DNA from: Kiloniellales bacterium
GTDB taxonomy: Bacteria > Pseudomonadota > Alphaproteobacteria > Kiloniellales > JAKSBE01
Reading direction: 5' to 3'
Assembly: GCA_030067055.1 (NCBI GenBank)
Contig: JASJAL010000020.1
Location: 1-14,417, forward strand
DNA length: 14,417 nucleotides
Part shown: one piece after another, positions 1 through 6,090 of the stretch
Layout: each line of letters starts with the position of its first letter
Position numbering within the stretch: position 1 is the stretch's first letter
The notes under the pieces: generated by a model
What the model saw: the letters and a program-made list of their open reading frames with translations, nothing else
Databases searched by the model: none
Told to the model about the DNA's origin: nothing
Position numbers and translations under genes: made by a program

Positions 1-1358
1 CCGCCGAAGCAGTTCAGCACGTACTCGGTCACGTCATAGCCGCGCTCGATCGAAATCTTCTTGATCGCGTTGGCCATGTTCTCGATCGCGATCCGGCGGA
101 AGCCATCTGCGACCTCCTCGGGTGTACGTTTGTTGCCGGTCGCATCCTTAATACGTACGGACAGTTCCGAAAAACCCTGTTCGACAACTTCGGCGTCCAA
201 GGGCTGGTCGCCCACCGGGCCGAAGACCGCGGGGAAGAAATCCGGCACGATACGGCCGAGCATGACGTTGGCATCGGTCACCGAAAGCGGCCCGCCGCGG
301 CGGTAGCAGGCCGGTCCGGGTTTGGCGCCGGCCGAATCCGGGCCGACCCGATAGCGCGCGCCGTCGAAGTGCAGGATCGAACCGCCACCGGCTGCTACCG
401 TATGGATCTGCATCATTGGCGCCCGCATACGTACACCTGCGACCTGGGTCTCGAAAGCACGCTCGTACTCGCCGTCGAAATGCGCGACATCGGTCGATGT
501 GCCGCCCATGTCGAAGGAGATCAGCTTTTCGAAACCGCCCATGGCTGCGGAACGTACGGCGCCGACGATCCCGCCCGCCGGGCCGGACAGGATCGAGTCC
601 TTGCCCTGGAACAGGCGGGCGTCGGTCAGGCCGCCGTTCGACTGCATGAACATCAGGCGGGTGTCGCCCAGCTCGCCGGCAACCCGGTCGATGTAGCGGC
701 GCAGGATCGGCGAGAGATAGGCGTCGACCACCGTCGTGTCGCCACGAGAGACCAGCTTCATCAAGGGGCTGACCTGGTGGCTGACCGAAATCTGGGTGAA
801 GCCGATCTCCGCGGCCAGTTCGGCAACCCGGGCTTCATGATCGTGGAAGCGGTAGCCGTGCATGAAGACGATGGCGGCGGCCCGCAGGCCCTCGGCGTAG
901 GCGACCTCGAGGTCGCGGCGGACCGCGGCGAGGTCGAGCCGCCGCAGGACCTCGCCCCGGGCGCTCAGGCGCTCATCGACCTCGATCACGCGCTCGTAAA
1001 GCAGTTCGGGCAACTCGATCCGGCGGGCGAAGAGCCGGGGCCGGTTCTGGTAGGCGATCCGCAGGGCGTCGCGGAAGCCCTCGGTGACCAGCAAGACCAC
1101 CCGCTCGCCCTTGCGCTCGAGCAGGGCGTTGGTGGCCACCGTGGTGCCCATCTTGACCGCGCCGACCGCCGCGGCCGGGATCGGCGCTCCGGAGGCCAGG
1201 CCTAGCAGGTCCCGGATCCCCTGCAGGGCGGCATCGGCATAGAGCTCCGGGTTTTCGGACAGCAGCTTGTGCGTCAGCAGACCGCCGTCGGGCCGCCGTG
1301 CCACGATGTCGGTGAAGGTCCCGCCCCGATCGATCCAGAATTGCCAGTCGCCCTTCAC
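1..1358 (-). CDS. oplAH: 5-oxoprolinase (ATP-hydrolysing), N-terminal HyuA-type part, truncated by window edge
   Basis: This is the 5' part of a hydantoinase A/5-oxoprolinase gene, about 452 codons, open to the left edge. The family enzyme opens 5-oxoproline to glutamate using ATP in the cytoplasm. I chose GTG at 1358-1356 because AGGGG (1369-1365) sits 6 nt upstream and the protein then opens as the family does. Visible motifs are IDRGGTFTD (about residues 9-17), [17 protein letters not shown] (about 70-86), [12 protein letters not shown] (about 205), LSGPAGG, and [10 protein letters not shown] (about 280), the second actin-fold phosphate-binding loop. The visible end is EYVLNCFGG. The opening and the order of motifs follow eukaryotic and bacterial OPLAH, which run to about 1,200-1,300 residues with a fused HyuB-like half, so well over half of the gene probably lies outside. 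A stand-alone N-methylhydantoinase A subunit is the alternative, but the DRGGTFTD opening favours oxoprolinase. It is divergent from the DUF3750 gene across a symmetric promoter region. Confidence 0.9.
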   Translation of the reverse strand, partial: MKGDWQFWIDRGGTFTDIVARRPDGGLLTHKLLSENPELYADAALQGIRDLLGLASGAPIPAAAVGAVKMGTTVATNALLERKGERVVLLVTEGFRDALRIAYQNRPRLFARRIELPELLYERVIEVDERLSARGEVLRRLDLAAVRRDLEVAYAEGLRAAAIVFMHGYRFHDHEARVAELAAEIGFTQISVSHQVSPLMKLVSRGDTTVVDAYLSPILRRYIDRVAGELGDTRLMFMQSNGGLTDARLFQGKDSILSGPAGGIVGAVRSAAMGGFEKLISFDMGGTSTDVAHFDGEYERAFETQVAGVRMRAPMMQIHTVAAGGGSILHFDGARYRVGPDSAGAKPGPACYRRGGPLSVTDANVMLGRIVPDFFPAVFGPVGDQPLDAEVVEQGFSELSVRIKDATGNKRTPEEVADGFRRIAIENMANAIKKISIERGYDVTEYVLNCFG

Positions 1359-1395
1359 GTCGCACCCCTGCTCAAGTAGGTTGGCGGCACCCTCG

Positions 1396-1411
1396 GACCC
1401 CCATGGGGGTC
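1396..1411. repeat. Perfect 16-bp palindrome in the oxoprolinase leader
   Basis: GACCCCCATGGGGGTC is a perfect dyad with no spacer. It lies 38 bp upstream of the oxoprolinase GTG and downstream of the candidate leftward promoter, so it would fall in that gene's 5' leader. It could be an operator for a dimeric regulator. A hairpin is also possible, though with no natural loop the central bases would have to open. On the plus strand it is followed by only TTT, too short for a convincing terminator. Confidence 0.6.
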
Positions 1412-1415
1412 TTTC

Positions 1416-1478
1416 GGCCTACCACGTTGACAATATGCTGGCATTTTACCGATAAATTGTCAACATTGGCCTACCACG
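1416..1478. promoter_or_regulatory. Symmetric divergent promoter/operator between oxoprolinase and DUF3750 genes
   Basis: GTTGACAAT (1426-1434) and ATTGTCAAC (1456-1464) form a perfect 9-bp inverted repeat with a 21-nt spacer. Each arm contains TTGACA pointing inwards. Rightward, TTGACA 1427-1432 is followed after 18 nt by GATAAA (1451-1456), a fair -10 for the DUF3750 gene. Leftward, TTGACA 1463-1458 has only weak -10 candidates around 1440-1433. The whole is flanked by identical 11-bp direct repeats, GGCCTACCACG at 1416-1426 and 1468-1478, 52 bp apart or about five helical turns. The arrangement suggests overlapping, mutually exclusive promoters with a regulator binding one face. The symmetry and repeats are seen directly. 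The promoter and operator roles are inferred. Confidence 0.55.
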
Positions 1479-1532
1479 CTTTTGCCCTTTTTGAACCTCC
1501 GCCGCGTCACGATCTGAGATAGACTGGTTGAT

Positions 1533-2318
1533 ATGTGGATCCGGCGCGTGCTCCTCGGCTCTCTTCTGCTCCTGACGCTCCTGCTGGGCGGACCGCTGAT
1601 AGCGATCGCTACTGGCATGGTCAACGTCTCCGGAGACTGGTCAACGGCGACCCGAGCGCCGGCCGGCCTTGCTCCGGACCCCAGGGCGACCCCCACCGCC
1701 GTCGTACAGGTCTATGGCGCGCGCGCCTTCGGCTGGCGCGGGGCCTTCGCCGTGCACACCTGGATCGCGGTCAAGCGGGCCCAGGACCTCGCCTTCACCA
1801 CTCACGAGGTGATCGGCTGGCGCTACTGGCGCGGCGGCACGGCGGTGGTCAGCGGCACCGGGGTGCCGGACCGCCACTGGTTCGGCGCCAAGCCCAAGCT
1901 CTACCTCGACCTGCGCGGGCCCGAGGCAGAGGCCCTGATCGGCCGGATCGAGGCCGCGATCGAGAGCTATCCCTTCAAGGACAGCTACCGCACCTGGCCG
2001 GGCCCGAACTCCAACACCTTCACCGCCTGGGTGGCTCGAGAAGTCCCGGAACTGGGCCTGGAGCTGCCGCCGACCGCAGTCGGCAAGGACTATCTCGGCG
2101 CCACCCGCTTCGCCGCGTTCAGCCCCAGCGGGACCGGGATCCAGGTCTCGCTGCTCGGCCTGCTCGGCGGTCTGGCAGCCTGGGAAGAAGGGCTGGAGCT
2201 GCACGTCCTCGGCTTGACCCTGGGCATCGACCCCTTGGACCTTGGGGTCAAGCTGCCGGGCATCGGCCGCCTGGGCCCGCAGTCGGAGAACCGCCGACCC
2301 GGATCTGCCGCCGGCTAG
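1533..2318 (+). CDS. DUF3750-family protein, N-terminally membrane-anchored or secreted
   Basis: The product has 261 residues. It begins MWIRRVLLGSLLLLTLLLGG, a short basic start and a hydrophobic stretch to about residue 27, which is a signal anchor or signal peptide with no clear lipobox. The rest would lie in the periplasm. The body contains HTWIAVK (about 75-81), a WRYWRGG stretch, DRHWFG, and WPGPNSNTFTAWV (about 154-166). This conserved His and PNSNTF pattern is why I assign it to DUF3750, a family of unknown function of about this size common in alphaproteobacteria. The His and Asn residues could be functional, but no activity is established. The start gives a complete export signal and has only a weak GAGA-type ribosome site. 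It is divergent from the oxoprolinase gene and may share its control region. A 110-bp gap separates it from the next gene. Confidence 0.78.
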   Translation: MWIRRVLLGSLLLLTLLLGGPLIAIATGMVNVSGDWSTATRAPAGLAPDPRATPTAVVQVYGARAFGWRGAFAVHTWIAVKRAQDLAFTTHEVIGWRYWRGGTAVVSGTGVPDRHWFGAKPKLYLDLRGPEAEALIGRIEAAIESYPFKDSYRTWPGPNSNTFTAWVAREVPELGLELPPTAVGKDYLGATRFAAFSPSGTGIQVSLLGLLGGLAAWEEGLELHVLGLTLGIDPLDLGVKLPGIGRLGPQSENRRPGSAAG

Positions 2319-2428
2319 AAACCACGCCGGCGCCGGTTTAGCGCGCCGGTCTTGCGGTCGACCCCGCACCATGGAATAAGCCATGGGAACCGGGCCGCCT
2401 GAGCGGCCAGCCAGGATTCGACATCACC

Positions 2429-3175
2429 GTGAGCATTTGGGGAAAACTGCTGGGCGGCGGCGTCGGTCTCGCCCTCGGCGGACCGCTGGGTGCGCTTCTC
2501 GGCGCGGTCGCCGGGCACGCGGTCGACAAGATGAGCCAGTCGATCCGCGAGGCCGGCGAGGAGGGCGAGCCGGGCGATGCGACCAAGCGTATCGCCTTTA
2601 CCATCGGCGTCATCGTCCTGGGCGCCAAGATGGCCAAGGCCGACGGCCGGGTGACCGAGGACGAGGTCCGTGCCTTCCGCGAGGTCTTTCACGTTCCCCA
2701 GGACGAGCTCAAGAACGTCGGCCGGCTGTTCAACCAGGCGCGGCGGGACGCCCGCGGCTTCGAGCCCTATGCCAAGCAGATCGGCAGGATGTTCCGCGAC
2801 AACCCGGCGGTGCTCGAAGAGCTGCTCGACGGCCTGTTCCACATCGCCCGGGCCGACGGCCGGATCGCCGACCAGGAGATGGATTACCTGCACCGGGTCG
2901 CCGAGATCTTCGGCCTGGACAAGCGGGCCTGGGAGCGCCTCAGGGCCGCCAACCTTGGGCGCGCCGAGGACGACCCCTTCAACCTGCTCGGCGTTTCGCC
3001 GGACGCCGGCGACGACGAGATCAAGGCCGCCTACCGCGCCCTGGTCCGGGAGAACCACCCGGACCGACTGATCGCCCAAGGCATGCCCCAGGAGTTCATC
3101 GACCTGGCCAACGAGAAGCTGGCCAAGATCAACGTCGCCTACGACCGGATCGCCAAGGACCGGGGCCTGAATTGA
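2429..3175 (+). CDS. TerB plus J-domain protein, DjlA-like co-chaperone
   Basis: The protein has 248 residues and starts with GTG, with AGGA about 13 nt upstream. Residues 9-29 are a glycine-rich hydrophobic stretch (GGGVGLALGG, GALLGAVAG) that looks like a glycine zipper and may insert in or attach to the membrane. A TerB-like helical domain covers about 52-170, with paired KADGR (70-74) and RADGR (141-145) motifs and acidic residues after each. The C-terminal J domain begins DDPFNLLGVS (181-190) and has the HPD tripeptide at 210-212, the element that stimulates DnaK ATPase. The order membrane segment, TerB, J matches DjlA, a membrane DnaJ-like protein linked in enterobacteria to envelope stress signalling. 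The gene is probably co-transcribed with the exporter 46 bp downstream. The family is firm, the exact client or pathway is unknown. Confidence 0.88.
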   Translation: MSIWGKLLGGGVGLALGGPLGALLGAVAGHAVDKMSQSIREAGEEGEPGDATKRIAFTIGVIVLGAKMAKADGRVTEDEVRAFREVFHVPQDELKNVGRLFNQARRDARGFEPYAKQIGRMFRDNPAVLEELLDGLFHIARADGRIADQEMDYLHRVAEIFGLDKRAWERLRAANLGRAEDDPFNLLGVSPDAGDDEIKAAYRALVRENHPDRLIAQGMPQEFIDLANEKLAKINVAYDRIAKDRGLN

Positions 3176-3221
3176 CCCGGCCCGACCGCCAGGCCGCGCG
3201 CCGTTTTCGGACCGGCGCCTA

Positions 3222-4109
3222 GTGTCCTTCGCCATCAAGCCGCTGCACGTCGCGCTTTATGTCGTGGTCATGACGGTCTGGGCACTCAACTTTCCGGTCG
3301 CCAAGGTCGGCCTGGCGCAGCTGCCACCGATGCTCTTGATGGCGCTGCGCTTCGCCCTGGTCGCCGTCATGCTGCTGCCCTTCGTCGCACCGCCGCGAGG
3401 GCAGTGGCGTCAGGTCCTGGCGATCTCGGTGACCCTCGGCCTGCTCCATTTCGCCCTGATGTTCACCGGATTGAGCCGGCTGGATGCCGCGACCGCGGCG
3501 ATCGCGATCCAGCTCCAGGTCCCCTTCGCCTCGATCCTGGCGGCGATCTTCCTGGGCGACCGCCTGGGCTGGCGCCGGGCCCTGGGCATGGCGATCGCCT
3601 TTGGCGGCGTCGGCTTCATCGCCGGAGAGCCGCGGCTCCAGGGCCAGTACCTGGCGCTCGGCCTGGTCTTGTCGGCGGCGGCGATGTGGTCGATCGCCAA
3701 CCTGCAGGTGAAATTGCTGGGTAAGGTCGACGGCATGATGCTGATCGCCTGGACCGCCGTCTTCGCGACGCCCCAGCTCTTGGTGGCTTCCTTTGTCCTC
3801 GAGTCGGGCCAGCTCGAGGCCTTGGCCGCAGCCGACTGGCGCGCCTTCGGCTCGGTGGTCTACCAGGCCGCTTTCGTCGTGGTCCTGGGCTACGGCCTCT
3901 GGTATTGGCTGCTGCAGCGCTACGAGGTCAACCAGGCCATGCCCTTCACCCTTCTTGTCCCGCCCTTTGCGGTCGTCGCCTCGGTCGTCTTCCTGGACGA
4001 GACCCTGACCCTCCCGATGATCCTGGGCGGCCTGATGACGATCCTGGGCGTCGGCATCATCGTCCTGCGCCGCCCGCGCACCACGGCGCCGGAGACGGAA
4101 CGGTTGTAG
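3222..4109 (+). CDS. EamA-family (drug/metabolite transporter) exporter, YdeD-like
   Basis: This integral inner-membrane protein has 295 residues and about ten hydrophobic helices, arranged as two EamA repeats (about 7-130 and 140-285). The first helix region contains VWALNFPVAKVGL and LPPMLLMALRF. The second repeat contains GYGLWYWLLQRYE, LLVPPFAVVAS and FLDETLT. These follow the E. coli EamA (YdeD) pattern, an exporter of O-acetylserine and cysteine, so a metabolite efflux role is likely, but substrate cannot be read from sequence. The GTG start is chosen because it leaves a short cytoplasmic tail before helix 1. The ribosome site is weak, and an internal ATG at codon 17 would cut into helix 1. 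The stop is 2 nt before the amidase ATG, which suggests translational coupling. Confidence 0.88.
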   Translation: MSFAIKPLHVALYVVVMTVWALNFPVAKVGLAQLPPMLLMALRFALVAVMLLPFVAPPRGQWRQVLAISVTLGLLHFALMFTGLSRLDAATAAIAIQLQVPFASILAAIFLGDRLGWRRALGMAIAFGGVGFIAGEPRLQGQYLALGLVLSAAAMWSIANLQVKLLGKVDGMMLIAWTAVFATPQLLVASFVLESGQLEALAAADWRAFGSVVYQAAFVVVLGYGLWYWLLQRYEVNQAMPFTLLVPPFAVVASVVFLDETLTLPMILGGLMTILGVGIIVLRRPRTTAPETERL

Positions 4110-4111
4110 CA

Positions 4112-4801
4112 ATGAAGACCATCGAACGCCCCTCGCCCAGTCACAACGCCCGGCCGGAGGGCCAGGCTGTCGACATCCTGCTGCTGCACTACACCGGCAT
4201 GGTGAGCGCCGAGGCCGCACTAGGGCGGATGTGCGACCCCGCGGCCGAGGTCAGCGCCCACTACTGCATCGACGAGGACGGCACGCTCCACGCCCTGGTG
4301 CCGGAGGAGCGGCGCGCCTGGCACGCCGGCCGGGCGCTCTGGGGCGGCGAGAGCGACATCAACGGCCGCTCGATCGGCATCGAGCTGGTCAACCCGGGCC
4401 ACGAGTTCGGCTACCGGCCCTTTCCAGAGCCGCAGATGGCCCGGCTGATCGCGCTCGCCAGTGAAATCCTGGACCGCCACCCGATCCCGCCTGAGCGGGT
4501 GCTGGGTCATTCCGACGTCGCGCCGCTGCGCAAGGAGGACCCGGGCGAGCTCTTCGACTGGGCGCGACTGGCGGCGGCCGGCATCGGCGTCTGGCCCGAC
4601 GATCCGTCCCCCTTGGCCGAGGCCCCGCCCGAGGTCGAGGTTCACGCCGCCCTGACCCGCTACGGCTACGGCTATCTGGACGAGGACCCGGCGGCCGTGC
4701 TCCGCGCCTTCCAGCGCCACTTCCGGCCGGACTCGGTCACCGGCGAAGCCGACGCCGAGACCGCCGCGCGGCTCTTCGCGCTGACCCGTCGGCCCGCTTG
4801 A
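4112..4801 (+). CDS. AmpD-like N-acetylmuramoyl-L-alanine amidase (cytoplasmic) with C-terminal peptidoglycan-binding-like domain
   Basis: The protein has 229 residues and no signal peptide, so it probably acts in the cytoplasm on anhydro-muropeptides returned from the wall. The Amidase_2 (type 2) domain spans about 19-150. Likely zinc ligands are H26 (LLLHYTG), H133 (GHSDVAP) and D143 (RKEDPG). Likely catalytic residues are E91 (SIGIELVN) and K141. Residues about 175-225 (LTRYGYGYLD, AFQRHFRPD, ETAARLFAL) look like a compact PG_binding_1 domain, which E. coli AmpD lacks but AmiD has. AmpD removes the peptide from 1,6-anhydroMurNAc, and the absence of a signal argues against the lipoprotein AmiD. 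The ATG lies 2 nt after the exporter stop. The gene sits just before rnpB and the dcw cluster. The stop codon lies within a candidate -35 box for rnpB. The amidase family is sure, the ampD assignment is likely. Confidence 0.9.
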   Translation: MKTIERPSPSHNARPEGQAVDILLLHYTGMVSAEAALGRMCDPAAEVSAHYCIDEDGTLHALVPEERRAWHAGRALWGGESDINGRSIGIELVNPGHEFGYRPFPEPQMARLIALASEILDRHPIPPERVLGHSDVAPLRKEDPGELFDWARLAAAGIGVWPDDPSPLAEAPPEVEVHAALTRYGYGYLDEDPAAVLRAFQRHFRPDSVTGEADAETAARLFALTRRPA

Positions 4802-4826
4802 CCCGCGCAGCGGCGCGGCATACCTA
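4798..4826 (+). promoter_or_regulatory. Candidate rnpB promoter overlapping the amidase stop codon
   Basis: TTGACC (4798-4803) is followed after exactly 17 nt by TACCTA (4821-4826). The predicted start, 7-8 nt further on, coincides with the 5' end of the RNase P RNA at about 4834. The -35 is close to consensus. The -10 is poor, so the call rests on spacing and position. Confidence 0.45.
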
Positions 4827-4833
4827 GAAGATA

Positions 4834-5238
<405 letters not shown>

Positions 5239-5358
5239 TTTTTCCTCCTGGAACCGCCGCTTCGCGCGCGCCGCCCCGGACCCGGAAATCCCGGAATCCG
5301 ATGAGTTGCTCCCCGGCCCCAGTCGCGCCCAGAGAACGTCTTCTGTCCGTCTCTTCCG

Positions 5359-5373
5359 GAACATACAGTGAAC
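5359..5373. promoter_or_regulatory. LexA (SOS) box of alphaproteobacterial type
   Basis: GAAC-ATACAGT-GAAC is an exact match to the GAAC-N7-GAAC direct repeat (GTTC-N7-GTTC on the other strand) bound by alphaproteobacterial LexA. It lies 253 bp before the mraZ start and about 130 bp before the main candidate promoter. TTTATA at 5395-5400 could be the -10 of a nearer promoter, but no good -35 goes with it. Confidence 0.55.
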
Positions 5374-5464
5374 AGACTTTAGCCGCAATCTCAATTTATA
5401 GGATGACTGCAAGGTGGGAAATCAGCTTCCGGATTTACATGGAAGAGGCCTCAAGAAGCCCTTG

Positions 5465-5480
5465 TTAATCATTTCTTAAC
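5465..5480. promoter_or_regulatory. CtrA binding box
   Basis: TTAA (5465-5468), a 7-nt spacer and TTAAC (5476-5480) match the full CtrA consensus TTAA-N7-TTAAC. The box ends 24 bp before the mraZ -35 element, placing it about 60-75 bp upstream of the likely transcript start. CtrA is the alphaproteobacterial cell cycle or motility response regulator. This position suits activation or modulation better than simple blocking. Confidence 0.6.
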
Positions 5481-5500
5481 TTACGACTTTTACTTCCCGT

Positions 5501-5545
5501 CCCGTTGACACCCATAAGATCCCATGATATCCCATGATCTCCCGC
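5501..5545 (-). promoter_or_regulatory. MraZ-type operator: 10-bp periodic TGGG array
   Basis: On the plus strand CCCR (CCCG or CCCA) recurs at exactly 10-bp steps: CCCG 5501, CCCAT 5511, CCCAT 5521, CCCAT 5531 and CCCGC 5541. Read on the minus strand this is CGGG/TGGG repeated with one-turn spacing, matching the TGGGN-N5 repeats that MraZ binds ahead of its own gene in E. coli. The central three units are perfect TGGG. The array covers the -35 to -10 region and beyond, as expected for autorepression. An imperfect further CCCAT at 5562 is one base out of register. Confidence 0.7.
5505..5533 (+). promoter_or_regulatory. Candidate mraZ (dcw operon) promoter
   Basis: TTGACA (5505-5510) is a perfect -35 hexamer. 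With a 17-nt spacer the -10 would be TATCCC (5528-5533), a weak match. Initiation near 5540 would give a leader of about 85 nt before mraZ. The MraZ-type repeats lie inside and just after this promoter. CTATAG at 5545-5550 is another -10-like sequence, but it lacks a -35 at proper distance. Confidence 0.5.
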
Positions 5546-5625
5546 TATAGGACGATGGATACCCATGCGTAGTGGAAGGTCCGATTCGGGAACTCGGGGC
5601 TGGGCCGTAAAGGCAGGGGAAGCTA

Positions 5626-6090
5626 GTGTCGGTGTTTATTGGCACCTTCGAGAACAAGGTCGACCGCAAGGGACGGGTCTCCGTCCCGGCGACCTTTCGT
5701 TCTGCGCTTCAGGGCCAGGCCTTCCACGGAATCATCGCCTTCCGCTCCTACCGGGCGCCTGCGATCGAGGCCTGCGGCATGGATTTCATGCAGCGCCTGA
5801 ACGAGAGCGTCTCGGACATGGACCTTTTCTCCGAGACCCACGACGACCTGGCGACCACGATCTTCGCGGACTCGCATCAGCTGGCGCTGGACGGCGACGG
5901 TCGGATCATGATGCCGGGCGAACTGGCCGAGCATGCCGGCATCACCGACCGGGCGGCCTTCGTCGGCAAGGGACCGATCTTCCAGATCTGGGAGCCGGAT
6001 CGCCTGGACCAGCACAAGGACGCGGCGCGCGAACGGGCCCGCAGCCAGGGCCTGACCCTGCCGCTGCGCCCGGGCGGAGGTGGCCAATGA
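5626..6090 (+). CDS. mraZ: Transcriptional regulator MraZ
   Basis: The protein has 154 residues and two SpoVT/AbrB-like half domains. The first has DRKGRVSVP (13-21). The second has [10 protein letters not shown] (88-97). The paired DxxGR motifs are the MraZ signature. The family forms ring-shaped oligomers that bind spaced TGGG repeats and repress the dcw operon, including mraZ itself. A fitting repeat array lies upstream at 5501-5545. I chose GTG at 5626, since AGGGGA (5615-5620) is 5 nt before it and the protein then opens [13 protein letters not shown], as the family does. It is the first gene of the cluster and its TGA overlaps the rsmH ATG in an ATGA. Confidence 0.96.
   Translation: MSVFIGTFENKVDRKGRVSVPATFRSALQGQAFHGIIAFRSYRAPAIEACGMDFMQRLNESVSDMDLFSETHDDLATTIFADSHQLALDGDGRIMMPGELAEHAGITDRAAFVGKGPIFQIWEPDRLDQHKDAARERARSQGLTLPLRPGGGGQ

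Larger units (their letters stand above)
5239..5625 (+). other. Intergenic control region between rnpB and mraZ
   Basis: I find no credible gene in these 387 bp. The first 110 bp continue the GC-rich character of rnpB. From about 5350 the sequence becomes clearly richer in A and T, as regulatory DNA often is in such genomes. It holds a LexA-type box (5359-5373), a CtrA-type box (5465-5480), a TTGACA promoter (from 5505) and a 10-bp periodic repeat array (5501-5545). The rest, about 5551-5614, would be the mraZ 5' leader. Confidence 0.7.

Noticed and set aside
369..1205. Long plus-strand open frame (278 codons) across the oxoprolinase gene
   Set aside because: It is antisense to a clear 5-oxoprolinase frame with intact family motifs, and its translation is compositionally odd with no recognisable domain. 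High GC makes such mirror frames common.
2319..2339. Possible terminator after the DUF3750 gene (AAACC 2319-2323 with GGTTT 2335-2339)
   Set aside because: Only a 5-bp, partly AT stem with an 11-nt GC-rich loop and no T run.
5426..5452. CTTCC/GGAAG inverted repeat (5426-5430 with 5441-5445) and GAGGCCTC palindrome (5445-5452)
   Set aside because: Short, with no T run or known operator match. Expected by chance at this size.
5511..5545. CRISPR-like or transposon-end repeats
   Set aside because: The units are only 10 bp with no spacers. Position and sequence fit an MraZ operator much better.
5294..5587. GANTC (CcrM methylation) sites at 5294-5298 and 5583-5587
   Set aside because: Two 4-base-specific sites in nearly 400 bp is about the chance level, so no argument for methylation control.
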